A stretch of 28,665 nt of DNA from an uncultured Planctomycetaceae bacterium. Its GTDB lineage: Bacteria; Planctomycetota; Planctomycetia; Planctomycetales; Planctomycetaceae. Each line of letters starts with the position of its first letter. Positions within the stretch are counted from its first letter, which is position 1. The position numbers and the translations under genes are program-made. Shown here piece after piece: positions 7,228-14,728 of this stretch. The notes beneath the pieces were generated by a model. The model did no database searches, was not told the DNA's origin, and saw only the letters and a program-made list of their open reading frames with translations. The stretch lies in NCBI GenBank assembly GCA_937952455.1, contig CALFYU010000160.1, positions 1-28,665 on the forward strand. Reading direction: 5' to 3'.

Positions 7228-8472
7228 TTAATCGCCGGGGAAGGCGGAGAGGACGCGGTTCATTTCTTCGTAGCTCGTGACGCCGGCAACGACCTTCCGC
7301 GAGGCGGCCATCTCGAGTGTTTCCATGCCCTTGCTCTTGGCGATCTCCAACAGTTCCAGCCGCGGCTTGTGATGCAGCACGGCACGGCGGAGGTCCAGGT
7401 CCATGCCGAGGACTTCAAACACCGCTGTGCGGCCTAGGAAGCCGGTGCCGAAACATTTGTCGCAGCCGTTTCCTTTATAGATTTCGACCGTGCCCGCGTT
7501 GGCGGGATCAAGCCCTAACATTTCGCACTGCGGCTCATCCGGCTGGTAGGCGACCTTGCAGTTTTGGCAAATCTTTCGCAACAGCCGCTGCGTGATCACG
7601 CAGTAGACGGCGTCGGCCACGACCATCGGCGGTACGTTAAATCCGCGAAGGACGTCGAAGGTCGACGTCGTATCGTTGGCGTGCAGTGTGCTGAGGACCA
7701 ACGTCCCGGCCAGACCCGCGCGGGCTCCAATTTGTGCGGTCTCGGGGTCTCGGATTTCGCCAATCATGAGAACGTCGGGGTCCTGCCGCAGCAGCATCCG
7801 CAGCGCGCGGGCGAATGTGAAATCGATCTGCGTATTGATTTGCGTCTGGTTGATACCGTCGATGCGTCGCTCGACGGGATCCTCAATGGTGCAGATTGAT
7901 TTCGTGGGGTCATTTAGCTCGTCGAGACAGCCATACATCGTGGTGCTCTTCCCCGCACCAACCGGCCCCACGGTGAGGATCATGCCGTAAGGGATATTCA
8001 AAAATCGCTTGAGCATCGGAAGCTGCGTTTCGTCGAACCCCAGATCGTCCAGACGGTGAAACGACTTCTCGCCCGGCATCAGCCGCAGCACGAGGCGCTC
8101 GCCGTAATTGGTGGGCCCGCACGCCACGCGGATATCGCGCTGCGTCTCCATAACAAAGTTGGATATGTGACCGTCTTGGGGCAGACGTTTTTCGGTGATG
8201 TCCATGCCGGACATCAACTTGATCCGGGACACCATATGCGCCGCCTGCGTCGAGGGGACGTGCAAGATGCCGTGCAGCAATCCGTCGACACGCAGGCGAA
8301 TGCGGATCCCCTTCTCGTCGGGATCGAAATGGATATCCGTGGCATTGAGTTGGAAGGCGCGTTCCAGCAACAAGTCGACCAGCGGGCCGGGGCCGACGAC
8401 GTCCACCAACTCGCCCAATTCTTGCTGCAAAGCTTTTTGGCGAACGTCGCGTTCTTGACTCTTGGAATCCAT
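7228..8472 (-). CDS. GspE/PilB-family secretion or pilus ATPase, short form
   Basis: This 414-residue protein is a type II secretion/type IV pilus assembly ATPase. It begins with the N2-like domain (about 25-135) and continues with the RecA-like motor: Walker A GPVGAGKST (169-177), Asp box TIEDPVERRIDG (195-206), Walker B DVLMIGEIRD (233-242), His box ending STLHANDT (261-268) and a zinc-binding tetracysteine (C302, C305, C337, C340). It lacks the N-terminal MshEN/T2SSE_N domain, so it is about 150 residues shorter than classical PilB or GspE. The usual TGH of the His box reads AGT, and Walker A has V-A in place of T-S. The ATG at 8472 has an AGGGAG ribosome-binding site. No other pilus or secretion gene is in the window, so whether it drives pilin assembly, secretion or twitching cannot be told. 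Confidence 0.92.
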   Translation of the reverse strand: MDSKSQERDVRQKALQQELGELVDVVGPGPLVDLLLERAFQLNATDIHFDPDEKGIRIRLRVDGLLHGILHVPSTQAAHMVSRIKLMSGMDITEKRLPQDGHISNFVMETQRDIRVACGPTNYGERLVLRLMPGEKSFHRLDDLGFDETQLPMLKRFLNIPYGMILTVGPVGAGKSTTMYGCLDELNDPTKSICTIEDPVERRIDGINQTQINTQIDFTFARALRMLLRQDPDVLMIGEIRDPETAQIGARAGLAGTLVLSTLHANDTTSTFDVLRGFNVPPMVVADAVYCVITQRLLRKICQNCKVAYQPDEPQCEMLGLDPANAGTVEIYKGNGCDKCFGTGFLGRTAVFEVLGMDLDLRRAVLHHKPRLELLEIAKSKGMETLEMAASRKVVAGVTSYEEMNRVLSAFPGD

Positions 8473-8675
8473 TGCTGCAACTCCCTAGTACCGTGAAACT
8501 CACTTGAATGATTGCATCGAACGGCCGGTGTCGTAACGCCGTGCGGGCGACTTACCAGAACTAACAGGTGTCTCCCGAAGTGAATCGGTGACAGCGTTTC
8601 TTACGTATTCGCAAAACGGATCGGACCGATTGGAAGTTCGGAGCACATGACACGTCCCGGTCCCGATCAGGAAGC

Positions 8676-9461
8676 CTACTCGTCATCCTTGCCTTTGCCT
8701 TTTCCTTGCCCGGGGAGTTTCAACTTCGCGGGGGCAGCGGCAGGTTTGTTGTCGGCAGTCTCTTCACCAGTCTGCTCGGTCTCCTCACTTGCAGGCGCGG
8801 CGTCTGCAGCGGGCATCTGTTGAAATCCGCCGATTGCCAGGCCGATGCTGGCCAACAGGACAAGGCCTCCAACGACCCGCGCCGCGCCGGCATTGCGTGC
8901 CAGCGTCAGCAGACTGGTCACCAGCGCGACCGCCGCCAAGGCGAACAGCAGATAGACCGAACGTTGGGCGTCGTCGAATAGGGGGCTCCCGGAGCGCGTC
9001 GTCCACCACACCCAACCGGCCGCGGCCGCGGCGATGAGCGCGATGATCGGCCCGGTCCAGGACGCCTGCGCGTGCCCGTCTTTCGACGCCAAGGGGGCAT
9101 GGCGCATGGCGGTGATCGCTTCTTCGCGGGTGGGGACCACGTCCCACAGCGAATTCAAACCGGCGATGTTCAACACCTCGGTCACCATTTTTTGTTCGCT
9201 TTGTACGACCATTCGGCCGTTCTTTTTTTGCACCGCTTTCCACAGCCGGACGAGCAGGGCCACCATGGAACTGCCCATATAATCCAACGCCGAGAGATCC
9301 ACCAAGAGCGCCGGATTTCGCAGGGCGTCCAGGTCGGGGATGATTTCATTTCCCACTTGCTGCACGTCGCCCCATTGGACTTCGTTCAGTTTGGGGAGCA
9401 GGCACAGGACGACGTAACCGCGCGTTTTTTCGAGCGTGTAGGGAGCATCGCTTGTCGACAC
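8676..9461 (-). CDS. STAS-domain protein with C-terminal membrane segments
   Basis: Residues about 9-115 form a STAS domain, the fold of anti-sigma factor antagonists. The strand-helix junction reads DLSALDYMGSSMVALL (55-70), where the Ser pair at 64-65 matches the phosphorylatable serine of SpoIIAA-type proteins. Three hydrophobic segments follow (about 136-154, 168-187, 196-212), then an acidic/Ala-Pro linker and a KGKGK tail. This combination is unusual: typical STAS antagonists are soluble and end after the STAS domain. I chose the GTG at 9461 because GGAGAG lies 6 nt upstream; an ATG at 9539 would add 26 residues including a hydrophobic helix that would put STAS outside the cytoplasm. 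It may tether a partner-switching signal to the membrane. The sigma factor or kinase partner is not in the window. Confidence 0.82.
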   Translation of the reverse strand: MSTSDAPYTLEKTRGYVVLCLLPKLNEVQWGDVQQVGNEIIPDLDALRNPALLVDLSALDYMGSSMVALLVRLWKAVQKKNGRMVVQSEQKMVTEVLNIAGLNSLWDVVPTREEAITAMRHAPLASKDGHAQASWTGPIIALIAAAAAGWVWWTTRSGSPLFDDAQRSVYLLFALAAVALVTSLLTLARNAGAARVVGGLVLLASIGLAIGGFQQMPAADAAPASEETEQTGEETADNKPAAAPAKLKLPGQGKGKGKDDE

Positions 9462-9539
9462 GAGAATCTCTCCGAGGTAATTCAAGAAGAAGCCAAAAAG
9501 CACGACAGCCAAGGCGGCGCGGTCCGCTGCCGTACTCAT

Positions 9540-10110
9540 TCAAACCCGTAACGCACGCAGAATCTACCGATGTGTAAAGGCCAGTCGGTTATGACAATCA
9601 TTCCATTTCCGCGAGGAAAACCTGCTGAGGGCGATTCAGAATAACAACTTCCCCCGCATACGTCAGCCGAATGCATTCCGCGAATTGACGGTGCCGATAG
9701 TGTTAATGTGCCTTCCGCATTGCGGAGGATTGGTCCCATTCTGGTTCCATTTCGCCGACAATTAGCGGCCCGACGATACGGTGACAGCGCGACTGTCGGC
9801 GGCGTTCGGCACTCCCGCAACGCGACATACCGCGAGGTTCGATCGACCCGCGTCGCGATGTCGGGAATTGACGAACGAGCGAAATGCGAACCCGCTGATA
9901 ATTCCGCTATTGTGTACGAGTTCGATCGGAAAATCCAAGGAATATTTGGTTTTTCCTCCTCAGCGGGTGCATTTTTTGCGACGCGGTTGCCGATGGCAGG
10001 CGCTGTAATTTCGAGCCGGCTGGCCGGTCGTGTCGGTTGTGGCGAGGGCAGGGAATGGAGAGACAGACAGCGGGGCGTTTGGGGGAATCCGGCAAGATGC
10101 GCTTTTCTGA
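9540..10110. other. Long divergent intergenic region
   Basis: The stretch between the STAS gene and the promoter of the coiled-coil genes has no convincing gene. A 193-codon open frame on the minus strand (10117-9536) has a random, Arg/Ser/Pro-rich composition, no domain and no good ribosome-binding site. A 5-bp hairpin (GACAG/CTGTC, 9782-9796) is the only small structure I noticed. The region must hold the promoter for the STAS gene, but I cannot place it. Confidence 0.5.
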
Positions 10111-10140
10111 TTGACATCCGTTTTTTTCGGTCCGTATACT
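10111..10140 (+). promoter_or_regulatory. Sigma70-type promoter for the coiled-coil operon
   Basis: A perfect TTGACA (10111-10116) and a near-perfect TATACT (10135-10140) are separated by 18 nt. Transcription would start near 10147 and give a leader of about 165 nt before the first gene. The leader contains a 6-bp hairpin (AAGTCG/CGACTT, 10185-10203) and a small GGTG/CACC hairpin closer to the gene. Confidence 0.75.
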
Positions 10141-10312
10141 AAAGGTCGCTCCGCTGGGCCGTGGAAAATCTCTCACGCGGCAACAAGTCGTGCGGTGCGA
10201 CTTCTCAAATCATTCAGCGCAAACCTAGTCTTGATGTGATGTGTTTAGCACCCGCCGTGTGTGAGAAATGCGCGGCCGATCGAAGGTGTTCGGCACCGAA
10301 AGGTTCTTTTAG

Positions 10313-10861
10313 ATGTCAAAAGTGGGGAAAGTCCTCGTCGTCTTTCTGGCGTTCGCCAGCGTGGCCTTCATGGGCTTCGCCGCTGTGACGTCCCTGGGCG
10401 GAACGAACTGGAAAGAGTTTCTGGCGGAGAAGCGTGTTGACCGCAACACGTTAACCTATCAGGAAAAGGTGCAAGAACAGGAGACGGAACTGCGGCGACT
10501 TCGGGAACAAGTCGAGGCCGCCGAAGCCGCCCTGGCTGACGCCAAGGCGACTCGCGAAGCGGACATGGCCGCCATGCAGGCCCGCGAGGAAGAATTAGTC
10601 GCCCAAGTGGCCGAGTTGAACGAACAAATCATCGCGGCCACCAAAGAGGCCACCGTCACCGGCAACCAAGTGATCGACATCAAGAACCAAACCAGTGACC
10701 GCCACCAGGAAGTGGTGCGATTGAAGAACCAGTTGAAAGAGCTACGGGCGGAAATTGAAGTCGCCCGCGAAGAAGATCGCCGGCTTGCCGACCGCGTGAT
10801 CCAGGCTCAGGAACTGCTGAGATTCGCCCAACGGCGAAACGAACGGTTAAAAAATAATTGA
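10313..10861 (+). CDS. Membrane-anchored coiled-coil protein
   Basis: This 182-residue protein starts with a hydrophobic anchor or signal (residues about 5-28), followed by a TNWKEF sequence and then a nearly uninterrupted heptad-rich coiled coil (about 45-180) full of Glu, Lys, Arg, Ala and Gln. It has no known enzymatic motif. Its first 34 residues align without gaps to those of the next gene (shared V-x-K-x-LVV, SVxFMxFA and TNWK at matching positions), so the two arose by tandem duplication. An AAAGG ribosome-binding site precedes the ATG. A near-consensus promoter lies about 170 nt upstream. A structural role in the envelope is an inference from architecture alone; I do not recognise a named family. 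Confidence 0.85.
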   Translation: MSKVGKVLVVFLAFASVAFMGFAAVTSLGGTNWKEFLAEKRVDRNTLTYQEKVQEQETELRRLREQVEAAEAALADAKATREADMAAMQAREEELVAQVAELNEQIIAATKEATVTGNQVIDIKNQTSDRHQEVVRLKNQLKELRAEIEVAREEDRRLADRVIQAQELLRFAQRRNERLKNN

Positions 10862-11002
10862 CGTTCGCCAAAGAGCGTGGGCAATCCGCGGGTGGAAAAA
10901 ACGTTAAAATCACAGGGGCCTTGTCGCCGGCTGACGGTCGACGGGCAAATCCCTTTCAGATCGCCGGACATAAATTGAACTTCCGTCAGCACAACTTTCG
11001 AG

Positions 11003-11014
11003 GGAGCTACCTCC
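11003..11014 (+). promoter_or_regulatory. Ribosome-binding site of the second coiled-coil gene, inside a small hairpin
   Basis: AGGGAG (11001-11006) is placed ideally for the ATG at 11015, with an 8-nt spacer. Its GGAG (11003-11006) can pair with CTCC (11011-11014) across a CTAC loop, so the site is partly sequestered. From the GTG at 11024 the spacing is 17 nt, longer than normal. Confidence 0.45.
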
Positions 11015-11020
11015 ATGTAG
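11015..11020 (+). other. Start-stop element: ATG followed directly by TAG
   Basis: The best-placed start codon for the second coiled-coil gene is this ATG, but the next codon is an in-frame amber stop. Translating from it, codons 4-34 align without gaps to the paralogous protein encoded at 10313, whose codon 2 is Ser (TCA). Codon 2 of the downstream gene therefore appears to have mutated to a stop, or to be a deliberate minimal upstream frame. Codon 4 is the GTG used as start in the next entry. Confidence 0.65.
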
Positions 11021-11023
11021 TTT

Positions 11024-11857
11024 GTGAGAAAAATGTTGGTCGTGTTGCAGGTCATGCTGAGCGTCTGCTTCATGGCGTTCGCGGGGGCCGTGTTCGCCAC
11101 GCATACGAATTGGAAACAGGAAAACGAAAAAACAAAGGCCGATCTGGCTGACAAGCAAACCCAATTGACGAGCCTGCAAAACCGCTTCGAGCAGTTGCAG
11201 GCCGATACGGAAAAGCAAATCACGGAACTCACCACTGAGCGGGACCGGCTGACGGTCAGCGTGGAAAACCTCACGGCTGAGAACGATCAATACAAGTCGC
11301 GTCAGAACGAACACGAGAACCATGCCAACGTTGCCCAGGAACAAACGCGGATCGCGCTGAAACAAGCCGAGCACCGTACTGATGAAGCGAGATTGCTCAG
11401 AAAAGAGAACCTGCAAATCACCGAATCGCGTCATGCGGAGTTAGAAGAGCGACTGCGTCTGGAAACGGCACTGAAAGCCGAACAGGAAAAAGTCGCTTTA
11501 CTCGACGAAACGGTCAAAGATCAATTGCGCGACATCGCTCGTTATCAATCCGCGTTGCGGCGGGCCGGCTTGCCGGATGATCCGCGGCCGATCGCCAAAG
11601 CCCCGCCGCAAGACGTTGACGGCCGGGTTCGCCGCGTGATGAAGAACCGCCGCGGCACCGTCGATCTGGTCGAAGTGACCATCGGTTCCGACGACGGATT
11701 GTCCAAGGGAGACACTTTGACCGTCTATCGCGACGGAAAGTATTTGGGTGAAGTCAGAATCGTTCAAACATCCACCGATATCGCCGTCGCAGAAGTTCTC
11801 TCGACAGCCAAAACCGGTTTGATTCAGGAGGGGGACAATGTCACCACGAAGCTCTAG
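11024..11857 (+). CDS. Coiled-coil envelope protein with MreC/FlgT-like C-terminal domain
   Basis: Read from the GTG at 11024, this is a 277-residue protein with an N-terminal hydrophobic signal or anchor (about 3-25), THTNWK, a long coiled coil (about 31-180), a Pro-rich linker (183-196) and a beta-rich C-terminal domain (198-277). The last domain contains IGSDDGLSKGDTLTVYRDG (220-238) and GEVRIV, a pattern like the small beta-barrels of MreC or the FlgT C-terminus (G-x-x-x-G-V-x-x-G-D). That suggests an envelope scaffold or binding module; the exact family is uncertain. The reading frame is also open just upstream, except for the amber codon at 11018-11020 after a well-placed ATG (see separate entry). 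The last 20 nt overlap the next small gene. It is a paralogue of the gene at 10313. Confidence 0.85.
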   Translation: MRKMLVVLQVMLSVCFMAFAGAVFATHTNWKQENEKTKADLADKQTQLTSLQNRFEQLQADTEKQITELTTERDRLTVSVENLTAENDQYKSRQNEHENHANVAQEQTRIALKQAEHRTDEARLLRKENLQITESRHAELEERLRLETALKAEQEKVALLDETVKDQLRDIARYQSALRRAGLPDDPRPIAKAPPQDVDGRVRRVMKNRRGTVDLVEVTIGSDDGLSKGDTLTVYRDGKYLGEVRIVQTSTDIAVAEVLSTAKTGLIQEGDNVTTKL

Positions 11858-12005
11858 CAGTAGCCGCACGAAGAAAAAACCCGCCGGGCCGCCGCCCGAA
11901 GCAGACATTTACGTCGGACTGCTGTTCGTTTCGGTGGCCGCCCTGCTGACTGGCATCGGATTCTTGTACTTCGAACTGAGTGCCTACGGGTTCGCCTCGC
12001 CGTAG
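11838..12005 (+). CDS. 55-residue single-span membrane protein
   Basis: This short gene overlaps the end of the preceding gene by 20 nt in another frame. The ATG at 11838 has a very strong ribosome-binding site (AGGAGGGGG) just upstream, inside the preceding coding sequence. The product begins MSPRSSSSSRTKKKPAGPPP, a basic Ser/Lys/Pro-rich cytoplasmic part, then DIYVGLLFVSVAALLTGIGF as one transmembrane helix (about 23-45), then a short tail YFELSAYGFASP. A strong terminator follows 21 nt after the stop, which makes this the last gene of the operon. The positively charged N-terminus predicts N-in topology. I do not recognise a family; a small subunit or regulator for its envelope-protein neighbours is an inference. 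Confidence 0.85.
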   Translation: MSPRSSSSSRTKKKPAGPPPEADIYVGLLFVSVAALLTGIGFLYFELSAYGFASP

Positions 12006-12026
12006 CCAGCGATCCAAATGGACCAT

Positions 12027-12059
12027 AAAAACGCCGTTCATCGCGAACGGCGTTTTTTT
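12027..12059 (+). terminator. Strong rho-independent terminator
   Basis: An AACGCCGTTC/GAACGGCGTT perfect stem of at least 10 bp with a 5-nt loop (12040-12044) is followed by a run of seven T (12053-12059); the A-run before the stem extends pairing to about 13 bp. It closes the operon 10313-12005. Confidence 0.95.
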
Positions 12060-12156
12060 GCGCACAGAGAACCCGCCGGTCACTTCCCCCGTCATCCCGC
12101 AACGCGCATACTGACCCACTGGGATCAGCGAACACTCAACGAATAGGGGACGGTCC

Positions 12157-12933
12157 GTGAATCAACAAGCTCCGGTCGAAATAACCATCAGCGACGGCAT
12201 CGCCCGGTTGGGTCTCAATCGTGCGGAGAAAAAAAACGCGATTACGGTCGCGATGTACGATCTGCTCGCGCAAGGCCTGCAGCAGGCCGAGAGCGACCCG
12301 TCCGTCCGGGCGATATTGATCCACGGGACGGCGGACTGCTTCACCGCCGGAAATGATCTGAAGGATTTTCTCGATACGCCCCCCACCGGAGCGGACAGCC
12401 CTGTCTCGCACTTTTTGCAGGCCATTAGCACGGCCGGGAAGCCGCTGGTGGCTGCCGTCAGCGGGCCGGCGATCGGCATCGGGACGACGATGTTGTTGCA
12501 TTGCGACCTGGTCGTTGCCGGTGAATCGGCCACTTTACAGCTCCCATTCGTTAACTTAGGGCTGTGCCCCGAAGCAGCTTCCAGTTATTTGCTGCCGCAG
12601 CTGGTCGGTTATCAGCGGGCGGCGGAGTTGTTGTTGCTGGGCAAGCCGTTCTCAGCGCAAACGGCCTTGGACATGGGGCTTGTGAATCGGGTCGTGCCCG
12701 ACGGTGACGTCCTTTCTCGTGCCCTTGAATTTTGCCGCGAACTAGCGGCCCTCCCCCCGGCCGCCATGCGGGAGACGAAACGTTTGATCAAGCAATCGAC
12801 GGCCTCCTCGGTTTCGACCGCCATGAAAAATGAGGGAGAGGCATTCTTTGCCCGCCTAAAATCCCCGGAAGCCCGTGAAGCGTTTACCGCTTTTTTTGAG
12901 CGTCGCCCGCCCGACTTTTCTCGGTTTGAATAA
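12157..12933 (+). CDS. Enoyl-CoA hydratase/isomerase family protein, ECI2-like active site
   Basis: This 258-residue crotonase-fold protein has both oxyanion-hole segments, AGNDL (64-68) and GPAIGIG (103-109). By alignment with rat mitochondrial hydratase from memory, the two hydratase glutamates (144 and 164) are replaced here by Thr and Phe. Instead E139 in LGLCPEAASS matches the catalytic Glu of delta3,delta2-enoyl-CoA isomerases of the ECI2 type (LGxxPEGCSS). I therefore favour an isomerase used in beta-oxidation of unsaturated fatty acids over a hydratase; this is an inference. The start is a GTG with AGGGGA 8-10 nt upstream. The product is cytoplasmic. The terminator before it and the 59-nt gap to the sulfatase gene suggest a new transcript that may continue into that gene. 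Confidence 0.9.
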   Translation: MNQQAPVEITISDGIARLGLNRAEKKNAITVAMYDLLAQGLQQAESDPSVRAILIHGTADCFTAGNDLKDFLDTPPTGADSPVSHFLQAISTAGKPLVAAVSGPAIGIGTTMLLHCDLVVAGESATLQLPFVNLGLCPEAASSYLLPQLVGYQRAAELLLLGKPFSAQTALDMGLVNRVVPDGDVLSRALEFCRELAALPPAAMRETKRLIKQSTASSVSTAMKNEGEAFFARLKSPEAREAFTAFFERRPPDFSRFE

Positions 12934-12992
12934 TCGGCGAGTCAATCCCGGTCGCGTGTCCCTGTCTCGTCGATCCTGCAGGTGTATCCAGC

Positions 12993-14615
12993 ATGTCCCC
13001 GATTCTCCGCATCGCAAGCTGTTTGACTTTGACCGTTTTGTTGGCGGGAGATCTCGCCGTGGCCGAGAAGCGTCCCAACGTCTTGATTGCGGTGTCCGAC
13101 GACCAGTCCTATCCCCATGCCTCGGCCTACGGATATCAGGCGGTGAGCACACCGAGCTTTGACCGCGTGGCACGGGCGGGGGTGCTGTTTCACAATGCGT
13201 TCTCCCCGGCGCCCGGCTGCAGCCCGATGCGAGCGGCGTTTCTGACCGGCCGGAATATCTGGCAACTGGAGCATGCCGGCACGCATGCCAGTTCGTTTCC
13301 CGGAAAATACGAAGTCTTCCAAGACCGATTGGAGCAAGCGGGTTATTTCGTCGGTTTCACCGGCAAAGGCTGGGGGCCGGGCAATTGGCAGGCCAGCGGA
13401 CGGATGCGGAACCCAGCCGGTCCGGAGTACTCCAAGCGAACGGCCAAGACGCCCCCCGGGATCCGCGGCACCGACTATGCGGCGAACTTCGCTGATTTTC
13501 TCGCCGAGCGCCCCAAAGATCAGCCGTTCAGTTTTTGGTATGGCGCCTCCGAGCCGCACCGGTTTTTCGACAAGGGCATCGGTCGCCGTAGCGGTTTGGA
13601 TCCCGCCAAGGTCACGGTCCCGCCGTTCTTGCCCGATACGCCTGAGATCCGCGATGACCTGTTGGATTATTGCTACGAAATTCAGTGGTTCGATCAGCAT
13701 CTGGGACGGATGCTGGACATGCTGAAAGAGGCGGGTGAGTTGGAGAACACGCTGGTGATCGTCACCAGCGACAACGGCATGGCGTTTCCCGCCGCCAAAG
13801 CAAACGCTTACGAATATGGGATCCACATGCCGCTGGCGATCGCCTGGCCCGCAAGAATTCCTGGTGATCGAGTGATCGACGACTTGGTCAATTTGATCGA
13901 CGTCACGGCGACGATCTACGCCGCGACCGGCGTACAGCCTCCCCAGGATTACCCGCTCGCCGGCCACAGCTTATTGCCGCTGTTGGAATCCGATGCCGGC
14001 GTCACGGTTGAACCGGAACGTGATGCGGTCTTCTCCGGTCGGGAGCGGCATTCGTCATCGCGCTACAATTCGCTGGGTTACCCGCAGCGGTGCATCCGCA
14101 CGGCAGAATATTTGTACATTCGCAACTTTCGCCCCGAACGCTGGCCGGCCGGCGCGCCGCGCAAATTTGGCAAGGGCCATTATGCCGATGCCGCCGCCGC
14201 TTCAAATGCCGAATTGGGTCCGGAGCACGGCGGATATCACGACATCGACGCCTGTCCCGCACTCGATTTTTTGATCGCGCATCGCAACGATCCCCAGATC
14301 GCTCCGTACTTCCATCTGGCAGTCGACAAACGTCCGGCCGAAGAACTGTTCGACATCCGCACCGATCCGGGTTGCCTGAAGAATCTGGCCGGCGATCCGC
14401 AATTCGCTAAGGTCCAACAGGAGTTGTCGGCGCGGTTGATGGATTATCTGCGGAAGACCGGTGATGCCCGCGTGGTCGACAGCGACGGCGGCGACATTTG
14501 GGAAACGTATCCCCGCTACAGCAAGCTGCGGTGGTTTCCCAAGCCGGATTGGGCTATCGAGAATCCGCAGCGAATTCCGCAGCAGGACTGGCTCGAGGAG
14601 CGCCGCCCGAAATAG
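12993..14615 (+). CDS. Secreted sulfatase, SGSH-like, with variant CxPxR motif
   Basis: This 540-residue protein has a Sec signal peptide (about 1-24) and a type I sulfatase catalytic domain. The metal-binding SDDQ is at 35-38. The formylglycine motif reads C76-S-P-M-R80 followed by AAFLTGR, so the usual Ser of CxPSR is Met; the CxPxR core needed for oxidation of Cys to formylglycine remains. A second metal site is in VTSDNGM (about 252-258). The overall pattern (TPSFDRVARAGVLFHNAFSPAPG) resembles heparan N-sulfatase-like members. It likely removes sulfate from glycans in the periplasm or outside. The formylglycine-generating enzyme is not in the window. It lies 59 nt after the crotonase-family gene, with no functional link apparent. 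Confidence 0.93.
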   Translation: MSPILRIASCLTLTVLLAGDLAVAEKRPNVLIAVSDDQSYPHASAYGYQAVSTPSFDRVARAGVLFHNAFSPAPGCSPMRAAFLTGRNIWQLEHAGTHASSFPGKYEVFQDRLEQAGYFVGFTGKGWGPGNWQASGRMRNPAGPEYSKRTAKTPPGIRGTDYAANFADFLAERPKDQPFSFWYGASEPHRFFDKGIGRRSGLDPAKVTVPPFLPDTPEIRDDLLDYCYEIQWFDQHLGRMLDMLKEAGELENTLVIVTSDNGMAFPAAKANAYEYGIHMPLAIAWPARIPGDRVIDDLVNLIDVTATIYAATGVQPPQDYPLAGHSLLPLLESDAGVTVEPERDAVFSGRERHSSSRYNSLGYPQRCIRTAEYLYIRNFRPERWPAGAPRKFGKGHYADAAAASNAELGPEHGGYHDIDACPALDFLIAHRNDPQIAPYFHLAVDKRPAEELFDIRTDPGCLKNLAGDPQFAKVQQELSARLMDYLRKTGDARVVDSDGGDIWETYPRYSKLRWFPKPDWAIENPQRIPQQDWLEERRPK

Positions 14616-14655
14616 GCGCGCGAGTAGCCGCCCGCATTTACTGCGAAAATTGCGG

Positions 14656-14685
14656 TTTTCACCGACCTGCGGGATGTTTTACAAT
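14656..14685 (+). promoter_or_regulatory. Possible promoter before the TPR-like gene
   Basis: TTTTCA (14656-14661) and TACAAT (14680-14685) are 18 nt apart, 43 nt upstream of the ATG at 14729. The -10 is good, the -35 weak. Confidence 0.35.
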
Positions 14686-14728
14686 CAGATCGGTTGCCTG
14701 AACATTCCACAAGCGGAAAGGTCGAATC

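Noticed and set aside
8620..8630. An 11-nt palindrome (ATCGG A CCGAT) upstream of the ATPase gene as an operator.
   Set aside because: One short palindrome about 150 nt before the start, without a recognised promoter, is expected by chance.
9536..10117. A 193-codon open frame on the minus strand in the long intergenic region.
   Set aside because: Composition looks random (Arg, Ser and Pro rich), no domain, no ribosome-binding site, and it runs into the STAS gene start and the promoter of the opposite operon.
12942..13967. A 341-codon open frame on the minus strand.
   Set aside because: It is antisense to the clear sulfatase gene; long antisense frames are expected in GC-rich DNA, and the translation shows no family.
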